A stretch of DNA of 11,364 nucleotides from Candidatus Levybacteria bacterium RIFCSPLOWO2_01_FULL_42_15 (GTDB lineage: Bacteria; Patescibacteriota; Microgenomatia; Levybacterales; UBA12049). This document shows, in pieces, positions 7,302-11,364 of this stretch. Every line of letters starts with the position of its first letter. Position 1 is the first letter of the stretch. Under the pieces are notes generated by a model. That model was not told the origin of the DNA and searched no databases. It was given only the letters and a program-made list of their open reading frames with translations. A program made the translations under genes and the position numbers. The stretch lies in the NCBI GenBank assembly GCA_001784055.1, contig MFOZ01000006.1, forward strand, positions 1 through 11,364, written 5' to 3'.

Positions 7302-8535
7302 TTTCTTCCTGCACCTTTTGGGTGAATTTGGTAAGACTCATCTGCCCTAGATCTTTCCCTTCTCTTGTCCTTACAGAAATTTTTCCATCTTCTATCTTCG
7401 ATCCTCTACTTTCTAGTTCTCTGTCCCCTATTATATCCATGAATGGCACCTTTTGTAAAGTAGCATCGCGGATTTTTGCCTGCATGGATTCGGATCGATT
7501 GTCAAGCTCAACGCGGATCCCTGCCTTTTGAAGTTCGTTGTAAACTTCTTTTGCCGCCTCTTGGTGTCTGTCTGCAATGGGAATTAAGACAACCTGAACC
7601 GGCGAGAGCCAAGTTGGAAAAGCACCCTGATAGTGTTCGGTTAGAATCGCAATAAATCTTTCAAAAGAACCAAAAATTGCGCGATGAATCATAACCGGTC
7701 TTTTTTCTCTGCCATCTTTATCAACATAGGCAAGGTTGAATGCTTCGGGTTGGTGGAAATCAAGCTGCACCGTTGCAAGCTGCCATTCTCTGTCTTGAGC
7801 ATCTTTAATATGCACATCAATTTTCGGACCATAAAAAGCTCCATCTCCCAATTTGTCCCCTGCCTTAAGACTCTTTTTCTTTAATGCCTCCGCCAGTTTC
7901 TTTTCTGCTTTATCCCAATTCTCATCTGATCCGGCTCTGACTTCAGGCCTGGTAGCTAATCTAAATTCATATTCAAAACCAAACTTTTTGTAAAAATCCA
8001 CCATCATATCCAAGATATTGGATACCTCATCAAAAATCTGGTCTTCGGCTGCATAAATATGGGCATCATCCATGGTCAATTGCCTGACCCTAAGTAGTCC
8101 GTTAACTTCCCCTGATTTTTCTCTTCTGTGGAGTCTTCCGATTTCGGAAAGTCTTAAAGGTAGCTCTCGGTAAGATCTGGGTCTAAAGCGGTAAAGTATG
8201 GTTGATTCCGGACAATTCATTGGTTTAAGGGCGTAGCTTATTGGTTTTAAGTCGTCCTGCTCATCAGATAGCTGAAGATTATACATATTATGTTCTCCAA
8301 ATTTTTCCCAGTGGCCTGACTGTTTAAAAAGTTGGGATTTGACCATTATCGGAGTAGAAGTTTCCAAATAGCCAGCTTTTTCAGTTAATTCTCTGATATA
8401 TTTTTCCAGCTCCTTAAAAATTACCATGCCGCGAGGTAACCAAAAAGGAGCACCCGGTGCTACCTCGTCTGTAAAAAACAGCTCTTGTTCTTGACCAATT
8501 TGTTTGTGGTCTTTTAAAGGTTTAGATTTATCCAT
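7282..8535 (-). CDS. thrS: Threonine--tRNA ligase, short form without TGS and editing domains
   Basis: Class II synthetase that activates threonine and charges tRNA-Thr in the cytoplasm. At 417 residues it is far shorter than the usual roughly 640: it begins directly at the catalytic domain (KQIGQEQELFFTDEVAPGAPFW, 11-32) and has neither the N-terminal TGS domain nor the N2 editing domain that removes mischarged serine. The three zinc ligands that select threonine are present: Cys108 (ALKPMNCPE), His159 (MDDAHIY) and His284 (MIHRAIFGSFERF). The anticodon-binding domain is about 312-410. The start is ATG 8535, 6 nt after an extended -10 box. It heads the run thrS-infC-rpmI-rplT-pheS-pheT, the order known from E. 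coli. Editing may be absent or done by a separate protein outside the window. Confidence 0.95.
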   Translation of the reverse strand: MDKSKPLKDHKQIGQEQELFFTDEVAPGAPFWLPRGMVIFKELEKYIRELTEKAGYLETSTPIMVKSQLFKQSGHWEKFGEHNMYNLQLSDEQDDLKPISYALKPMNCPESTILYRFRPRSYRELPLRLSEIGRLHRREKSGEVNGLLRVRQLTMDDAHIYAAEDQIFDEVSNILDMMVDFYKKFGFEYEFRLATRPEVRAGSDENWDKAEKKLAEALKKKSLKAGDKLGDGAFYGPKIDVHIKDAQDREWQLATVQLDFHQPEAFNLAYVDKDGREKRPVMIHRAIFGSFERFIAILTEHYQGAFPTWLSPVQVVLIPIADRHQEAAKEVYNELQKAGIRVELDNRSESMQAKIRDATLQKVPFMDIIGDRELESRGSKIEDGKISVRTREGKDLGQMSLTKFTQKVQEEIEKKLP

Positions 8536-8541
8536 GAGGAT

Positions 8542-8550
8542 ATTGTATCA
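8542..8550 (-). promoter_or_regulatory. Promoter of the thrS operon (extended -10)
   Basis: Minus strand TGATACAAT at 8550-8542, an extended -10, ends 6 nt before ATG 8535. Transcription should start at or next to the A of the ATG, giving a leaderless mRNA. No clear -35 is visible. The promoter lies just beyond the frame of the small coiled-coil gene, whose last in-frame TAA is at 8555-8553. It is the only obvious promoter for the six-gene run. Confidence 0.6.
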
Positions 8551-8552
8551 AG

Positions 8553-8624
8553 TTATGCGGTTTTTTGCACATGCTCTAGCCTTCTCAATCTTCTTTCATG
8601 ATTAGCATCTTGCTTTCGTAGCTC
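8553..8624 (-). pseudogene. In-frame continuation of the coiled-coil gene beyond its TAA
   Basis: Directly after the TAA at 8627-8625 the same frame continues open for 23 sense codons, ELRKQDANHERRLRRLEHV followed by QKTA, to a second TAA at 8555-8553. The heptad-like, charged sequence looks like the natural C-terminal end of a coiled-coil protein rather than random DNA. Likely explanations are a nonsense mutation, a sequencing error, or read-through of UAA. Confidence 0.45.
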
Positions 8625-8813
8625 TTATACATGGTGATTTCCTAATATGTTCTCTTCCCTTATAGTTTCTAATTCGCCCATAACTTCATCAAGTTTTGTA
8701 AGAACGTCATCTCTATAATTTTTTGCATTTTCGTCAATTTCTTCTTTTATCTCATCTAATTTTATTTCTAGAAAAACTTTTGTAACGAGATCTAAAGTAT
8801 TCTGTTTTTTCAT
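8625..8813 (-). CDS. Small coiled-coil protein of unknown function, probably truncated by an in-frame TAA
   Basis: A 62-residue acidic/basic helical protein starting MKKQNTLDLVTKVFLEIKLD and ending ENILGNHHV. Heptad-like spacing of Leu, Ile and Val with many Glu and Lys residues suggests one long coiled coil. By recollection, similar short proteins ending in an NHExRLxxLE-like segment are common in Microgenomates-type genomes; this cannot be verified here. ATG 8813 is chosen because a TTGACA box and an extended -10 lie immediately upstream; the longer frame from TTG 8852 would begin inside the -35 box. No Shine-Dalgarno is present. The frame continues past the stop for 23 more convincing codons, so the gene may be recently broken. 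Function is not known. Confidence 0.6.
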   Translation of the reverse strand: MKKQNTLDLVTKVFLEIKLDEIKEEIDENAKNYRDDVLTKLDEVMGELETIREENILGNHHV

Positions 8814-8821
8814 AGATAAAT

Positions 8822-8852
8822 AGTTTATCAGAGAGAATTCATGAGTTGTCAA
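8822..8852 (-). promoter_or_regulatory. Promoter of the small coiled-coil gene
   Basis: Minus strand TTGACA (8852-8847, perfect) and extended -10 TGATAAACT (8830-8822) have a 19-bp spacer, longer than ideal. The -10 hexamer ends 8 nt before ATG 8813, so the transcript would start 1-2 nt before the ATG. Confidence 0.5.
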
Positions 8853-8861
8853 CTGGGTCTT

Positions 8862-9031
8862 TTATAATCCAAGAGTATCACTCATTTCGTGCATAGCATT
8901 AAGAGTAACTGCGATAAATTCAGGCAGGTGTTGGAATTTCTTTGAATGGGTGCATCCCGCCTTCAAGAGTGAGGAAGAGATGGTGGATAGATGCTTCGGT
9001 TTCCCACCGCAGTCATTTGGATTGACGCATG
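8862..9031 (-). other. Unexplained stretch downstream of tRNA-Val with an open frame but no start codon
   Basis: Between the tRNA 3' end and the small-gene promoter, one minus-strand frame is open to a stop at 8862 and reads like protein near its end (GCTHSKKFQHLPEFIAVTLN, then AMHEMSDTLGL). The only ATG upstream of that part in this frame lies inside the tRNA gene, and no Shine-Dalgarno or promoter is visible for it. It may be the remnant of a gene, possibly left by an insertion next to the tRNA, or chance. I recognise no family. No tRNA terminator is seen in it. Confidence 0.25.
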
Positions 9032-9103
9032 TGAGCTCAGATGGATTTGAACCATCGACCTCTTCGATGTCAACGAAGCGCTCTGCCACTGAGCTATGAG
9101 CTC
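9032..9103 (-). tRNA. tRNA-Val, anticodon GAC
   Basis: A complete 72-nt cloverleaf reads on the minus strand: acceptor stem GAGCTCA with TGAGCTC, U8-A9, D stem GCTC/GAGC with a 7-nt loop, anticodon stem CTTCG/CGAAG with loop TTGACAT (anticodon GAC, plus-strand 9069-9071), 5-nt variable loop AGGTC, and T stem GATGG/CCATC with loop TTCAAAT. The discriminator base is A (9032). The next genomic bases are CA, not CCA, so the 3' CCA must be added by the CCA-adding enzyme. It decodes GUC and GUU valine codons. Confidence 0.95.
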
Positions 9104-9114
9104 AATATTGTCAG

Positions 9115-9140
9115 CTTGATTGTACCACTTGATTGTACCA
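9115..9140 (-). promoter_or_regulatory. Two tandem -10 elements from a perfect 13-bp duplication, upstream of tRNA-Val
   Basis: TGGTACAATCAAG occurs twice back to back on the minus strand (9140-9128 and 9127-9115). Each copy carries an extended -10, TGGTACAAT. The nearer hexamer (9124-9119) ends 15 nt before the tRNA 5' end at 9103, giving a short 5' leader of roughly 8-9 nt for RNase P; the other copy would start 13 nt further upstream. The array begins 9 bp beyond the peptidase stop codon. Confidence 0.65.
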
Positions 9141-9148
9141 AAAGAAGA

Positions 9149-10240
9149 TTAAGAACTCAATTTTGCGGAGACAAGTTTTTGGAGAAACTGGGTGGCTTGA
9201 ACCATTTGGGAGATTACGGCGTATTCACGAGTTGTGTGAGCATTATAAAAACATCCTCCTACTACAATTGCCTCAATGCCATGGGTATGAAAAATATTAA
9301 CGTCGGTTCCTCCTCCGGAGTGCACAAGCTTGGGCGTGATCTTTAGTTGAGAAAGAGTTTTAGACATATGAATAATTACCCTATGATCTTTATTAAAAAG
9401 ATACGGATTAAACTCTCTCTGAATATCAATTTCAACTTTTGCTTCGGGAAATTTGGCCATGACCTGCTTAAAAACGTTTTGAAAATGCCGTGTGTGTTTT
9501 TCCAGTTTCTTAAGATTGCGGCTTCTTACTTCTCCTCTAAAGCGGGCTCTTTCTGGGACCGCGTTTACCGCGCTTCCTCCCTCAATAATGCCTATGTTAG
9601 CGGTAGTCTCGTGGTCAATTCTCCCCAGTTTTAGTTGGGAAATGATGCGGGAAGCAATATGAATCGCGGAGATCCCTTTCTCTGGTTCTGTTCCTGCGTG
9701 AGCGGATCGTCCTGTAATGAGGACATCTACCCGATTATAACCTGGGGCTGAAATGTTAATGTTATGTACTGCCTCCTCCCCATCAATCGTAACACCTCTT
9801 TTTGCGGTAATTTTTGAGTAATCTAAATTAAGCGCTCCAAACAATCCGCTTTCTTCTCCCCGAGTAAATACAATCTCAAGAGGAATATGAGAAGTTTTAT
9901 CTTCAGCAAGCGATGAAAGCGTCTCCAAAATAATACTAACGCCTGCTTTGGGATCCGCGCCTAAAACCGTGGTTCCGTCGGATTTAATACGGTCTTTATC
10001 AATGATCGGTTTGATATTTCTTCCCGGCTCCACCGTATCCAGATGGGCGTTGAGTAGAATGGGTTCACCTTTGCCCGGAATCTTACCAATCACATTTCCA
10101 TACCCATCAAACTCAACTTTTGCGCCCAGCGCTTTTAGCCGTTTTGCCACCTCTTTTGCAATTTTTTCTTCTTCTCCAGACGGACTATCTATTTTTACCA
10201 GATCAAGAAATGTTTTAACCAGTCGTTGTTTATTAACCAT
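9149..10240 (-). CDS. M20-family metallopeptidase, peptidase T-like
   Basis: Cytoplasmic dinuclear zinc amino- or tripeptidase-type hydrolase of 363 residues, probably releasing N-terminal residues from short peptides. Expected metal and catalytic residues are visible: His66 and Asp68 (NAHLDTVEPG), bridging Asp96 (GADPKAG), catalytic Glu129 and ligand Glu130 (TRGEESG), Asp153 (TIDGEE) and His335 (YNAHTTREY). The lid/dimerisation insert lies about 165-275, with His181 (SAHAGTEPEKG) as the usual conserved histidine. GADPKAG has Pro where the family commonly has Asp or Asn, next to the ligand. ATG 10240 sits 7 nt after a TATAAT. The gene follows the unknown gene by 30 bp but has its own promoter. 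M20 enzymes with this pattern vary in substrate, so no gene symbol is assigned. Confidence 0.88.
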   Translation of the reverse strand: MVNKQRLVKTFLDLVKIDSPSGEEEKIAKEVAKRLKALGAKVEFDGYGNVIGKIPGKGEPILLNAHLDTVEPGRNIKPIIDKDRIKSDGTTVLGADPKAGVSIILETLSSLAEDKTSHIPLEIVFTRGEESGLFGALNLDYSKITAKRGVTIDGEEAVHNINISAPGYNRVDVLITGRSAHAGTEPEKGISAIHIASRIISQLKLGRIDHETTANIGIIEGGSAVNAVPERARFRGEVRSRNLKKLEKHTRHFQNVFKQVMAKFPEAKVEIDIQREFNPYLFNKDHRVIIHMSKTLSQLKITPKLVHSGGGTDVNIFHTHGIEAIVVGGCFYNAHTTREYAVISQMVQATQFLQKLVSAKLSS

Positions 10241-10247
10241 ATGCAGT

Positions 10248-10253
10248 ATTATA
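10248..10253 (-). promoter_or_regulatory. -10 box of the peptidase gene
   Basis: A perfect TATAAT (10253-10248) lies in the 30-bp gap after the unknown gene and ends 7 nt before ATG 10240. Transcription would start at 10241 or 10240, giving a leaderless mRNA. There is no Shine-Dalgarno, and only weak -35 candidates (CTTAAG-like) are visible. Confidence 0.55.
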
Positions 10254-10270
10254 TCTTATTTGGCTTAATC

Positions 10271-11023
10271 TTAAGAAGATATCTCTGAGACATGTTGAAC
10301 CGCTGTTCCAAAAGAAACGATGACTCCTTTCTCTTCAAGACTTTGTTGAACACCACGAGCTCGATCGTATAAGGCGGCGCGTTCAGTTGTCTCTGCTAAT
10401 CCACTGGCAGCTCTAAGGAATTCAGTTTTTTTCGGCCATTTTCTTAGTTGTGTTGAGATTGGTTGCGGCCAAAAGTCTTTTGCTGCAGCATGTAGAACGG
10501 CCGGAAAGCCGTCTGATGTTACAGGAAGAATCTTCTGCGTCAACATAGAAGCAATCATTGCGTATTCGGGAGTATCTTTTGCCTTTGGGCAGTCAGAAAC
10601 TAAACTATCGACTAATCCTATTCTGACAGAATCTTTCCCTAGAGAAATATTTCCAACATGACCAGATCGAACTACTGCTCCGAAGCCCCGACGATTAAAA
10701 ATCCCTAGCTCTTTGTTTAAAAAATCGTGTAGTTTTCCATTGCCTTTTGGATCTATTTTACCCCACTCAATCATAAAAGTTTCCTGATAGAGCGTGAAGT
10801 AAGCAGAGGCAGGGCGATCGTTTCCAAATACACTCGCATATGCGACTTCACTATTATGGTGGAATCTAAAAGAAAGTTTGGCGGCCATATCCGTATTCCA
10901 AGCGGCCGATAACCCTTCCAACCACTGCCTCGTCACAAGCGTAATCTCTCTAGTTAGCGGATAGATGTCTCGTCCAATCATGGGTGGAGTTTCTCCGATT
11001 AATGGTGTTAGTTTTTCTGTCAT
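10271..11023 (-). CDS. Protein of unknown function (250 residues) behind an attenuator-like leader
   Basis: I do not recognise this protein. It starts MTEKLTPLIGETPPMIGRDI, has no signal peptide or membrane helix that I can see, and has one cysteine (Cys145). Tryptophans sit at RQWLEGLSAAWN (32-43), EWGK (86-89) and in DFWPQP and RKWPKK near residues 188-202. The composition looks like a folded soluble protein. The central part (about 50-140) appears rich in beta-strand; the end (about 205-245) looks helical. The start at 11023 follows AGGGGGG (11040-11034) at 10-nt spacing, and no -10 box lies near it, unlike the other first genes here. Expression probably depends on read-through of the terminator at 11053-11076. 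An amino-acid-related role is only a guess from the leader and the neighbouring aminotransferase and peptidase. Confidence 0.8.
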   Translation of the reverse strand: MTEKLTPLIGETPPMIGRDIYPLTREITLVTRQWLEGLSAAWNTDMAAKLSFRFHHNSEVAYASVFGNDRPASAYFTLYQETFMIEWGKIDPKGNGKLHDFLNKELGIFNRRGFGAVVRSGHVGNISLGKDSVRIGLVDSLVSDCPKAKDTPEYAMIASMLTQKILPVTSDGFPAVLHAAAKDFWPQPISTQLRKWPKKTEFLRAASGLAETTERAALYDRARGVQQSLEEKGVIVSFGTAVQHVSEISS

Positions 11024-11033
11024 TTTTTTGATA

Positions 11034-11041
11034 CCCCCCTC
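11034..11041 (-). promoter_or_regulatory. Ribosome binding site of the unknown gene
   Basis: Minus strand GAGGGGGG (11041-11034) can pair with CCUCC of 16S rRNA, using one G-U pair, 10 nt from ATG 11023. It matters because this is the one gene behind a long leader, and a Shine-Dalgarno appears exactly here while the leaderless genes lack one. Confidence 0.5.
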
Positions 11042-11052
11042 TAGAAACCATT

Positions 11053-11076
11053 AAAAAACCTCCCTTTCGGGAGGTC
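11053..11076 (-). terminator. Intrinsic terminator between the leader ORF and the unknown gene
   Basis: On the minus strand, ACCTCCC (11075-11069), a GAAA tetraloop (11068-11065) and GGGAGGT (11064-11058) form a perfect 7-bp GC-rich hairpin, followed by T residues to 11053. On the plus strand the hairpin is not followed by a T run, so it acts in the minus direction. Its 5' arm has an exact 8-nt complement upstream at 11119-11112, making it a candidate for regulated termination. Confidence 0.85.
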
Positions 11077-11100
11077 ATCTATTTTTATTTGTTTACCTAC

Positions 11101-11202
11101 TTACGGTAAACGACCTCCCCGCGTTGGCTCCACAATAAGGAGCCTACACGTAATAAGGAGGTTAACACGAGAAAACTTTAATGACTTTGTACGAAAATCC
11201 AT
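11101..11202 (-). CDS. Putative 33-residue leader peptide
   Basis: ATG 11202 opens MDFRTKSLKFSRVNLLITCR, continuing LLIVEPTRGGRLP, to TAA at 11103-11101. It starts about 6 nt downstream of the predicted transcription start, the same near-leaderless pattern as the main genes here. Codons 15-17 and 21-23 are the same triplet series CTC CTT ATT (Leu-Leu-Ile); six of 33 codons are Leu. The first series overlaps arm 1 of the leader structure, and the stop codon lies in the loop of the second hairpin, just beyond arm 2. A ribosome finishing translation would cover part of arm 2, while one stalled on the first Leu codons would cover arm 1. Translation is inferred; the ORF is short and could be chance. 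Confidence 0.45.
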   Translation of the reverse strand: MDFRTKSLKFSRVNLLITCRLLIVEPTRGGRLP

Positions 11203-11215
11203 AACTCTATTTATT

Positions 11216-11245
11216 AGTATACCATGTAGAGCTTTTTCTTGTCAA
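11216..11245 (-). promoter_or_regulatory. Strong promoter of the leader RNA
   Basis: Minus strand perfect TTGACA (11245-11240) and extended -10 TGGTATACT (11224-11216), with the hexamer at 11221-11216 and an 18-bp spacer. This is the closest match to consensus in the window. The -35 box overlaps the TGA stop codon of the aminotransferase gene (11244-11242). The predicted start is near 11209. Confidence 0.8.
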
Positions 11246-11364
11246 CATGGATACTTAAGAAGAAGGTTAATTCCCTCTATAATCTTTTCCTCGGGAATTG
11301 CGTAGGATATCCGAACATGCGTCTTTTTGGTTGAGAATACGCTTCCTGGGATAATAAGAACATT
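11242..11364 (-). CDS. Class I/II pyridoxal-phosphate aminotransferase, last 40 codons (cut by window edge)
   Basis: The frame entering from the right edge reads NVLIIPGSVFSTKKTHVRIS and then YAIPEEKIIEGINLLLKYPC before TGA (11244-11242). The PGS.F block, then VRISYA carrying the arginine that binds the substrate carboxylate in the aspartate aminotransferase fold, then a terminal helix EEKIIEGINLL, is the usual C-terminus of fold-type I aminotransferases. Such enzymes move an amino group between an amino acid and a 2-oxo acid in the cytoplasm. Substrate cannot be told from this piece. The stop codon lies inside the -35 box of the next promoter. Confidence 0.85.
   Translation of the reverse strand, partial: NVLIIPGSVFSTKKTHVRISYAIPEEKIIEGINLLLKYPC

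Larger units (their letters stand above)
11053..11209 (-). ncRNA. Structured leader RNA, candidate transcription attenuator (or small RNA)
   Basis: From the predicted start near 11209 to the terminator the RNA would be about 157 nt. Hairpins seen: GGCTCC/GGAGCC with a 7-nt loop (11144-11139 with 11131-11126), and GTTTACC/GGTAAAC with a 7-nt loop (11111-11105 with 11097-11091). Four arms compete: arm 1 ACCTCC (11162-11157), arm 2 GGGAGGTC (11119-11112), arm 3 GACCTCCC (11076-11069), arm 4 GGGAGGT (11064-11058). Pairing 1:2 leaves the 3:4 terminator free to form, while 2:3 (8 perfect bp) destroys it. A 33-codon ORF spans arms 1 and 2 and stops 9 nt after arm 2. The T-box signature is absent. 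A free-standing terminated small RNA is the main alternative. Confidence 0.6.

Noticed and set aside
8814..8852. Upstream TTG start at 8852 for the coiled-coil protein
   Set aside because: That start lies inside a perfect TTGACA box, and the extra 13 residues are encoded by the promoter.
9032..9089. Protein start inside the tRNA gene (frame from 9089)
   Set aside because: The ATG falls within a complete tRNA-Val cloverleaf; the tRNA explains this DNA better.
10950..11081. Short alternative frame starting at an ATG in the terminator 5' arm (MTSRKGGFLMVS...)
   Set aside because: It runs into the unknown gene in another frame, has a low-complexity start, and lacks a Shine-Dalgarno at proper spacing.
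11053..11209. T-box riboswitch before the unknown gene
   Set aside because: The conserved AGGGTGGNACCGCG antiterminator element is absent and no specifier-loop architecture is visible; the GGAGG/CCTCC arms explain the antiterminator differently.
1..11364. Reassigned UGA (glycine) code of some candidate phyla
   Set aside because: No gene in the window has an in-frame UGA, and the aminotransferase ends naturally at UGA.
1..11364. CRISPR array or insertion sequence
   Set aside because: No regularly spaced repeats with unique spacers, no transposase-like frame and no terminal inverted repeats were seen.

Overview
The window looks like a piece of a small, AT-rich bacterial chromosome, most likely from the Candidate Phyla Radiation (Patescibacteria, perhaps near Microgenomates). 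That assignment is an inference from several reduced features: a threonyl-tRNA synthetase without its N-terminal editing half, a phenylalanyl-tRNA synthetase beta chain without its OB-fold insert, very tight gene packing, a small coiled-coil protein of a style common in that group, and promoters placed almost on top of start codons. The standard code fits: no gene carries an in-frame UGA, and UGA ends the aminotransferase gene.

Layout. At the left edge lies the N-terminal part of tyrS (minus strand). It is divergent from a class A penicillin-binding protein gene (plus strand, 935-3295). The PBP gene converges on, and overlaps by 17 bp, the end of a six-gene minus-strand run from 8535 to 3279: thrS-infC-rpmI-rplT-pheS-pheT. 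This is the classical translation operon order, here with nearly no intergenic DNA. Upstream of thrS are a small coiled-coil gene interrupted by an in-frame TAA, an unexplained stretch of about 170 bp, and a tRNA-Val(GAC) gene served by a duplicated promoter. Next come an M20-family metallopeptidase, an unrecognised 250-residue gene, a structured leader region, and the last 40 codons of a class I/II aminotransferase. Everything right of the PBP gene is on the minus strand.

How it works together. tyrS, thrS, pheST and tRNA-Val are charging and decoding components; infC, rpmI and rplT make IF3, L35 and L20; the PBP builds peptidoglycan. First genes of transcription units (tyrS, PBP, thrS, the coiled-coil gene, the peptidase, and the leader ORF) have a -10 box 6-13 nt before their start codon, so their mRNAs should be leaderless or nearly so. 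Of the genes that start inside a transcript, rplT, infC and the unknown gene have visible Shine-Dalgarno sequences, rpmI and pheS have at most weak ones, and pheT has none.

The most interesting region is 11053-11245. A near-consensus promoter drives a leader of about 157 nt that contains a 33-codon ORF, stable hairpins and an intrinsic terminator. Four segments have the 1:2, 2:3, 3:4 pairing logic of a transcription attenuator. It stands in front of the unrecognised 250-residue gene, which has no other visible promoter, and it holds the only convincing intrinsic terminator I found in the window.
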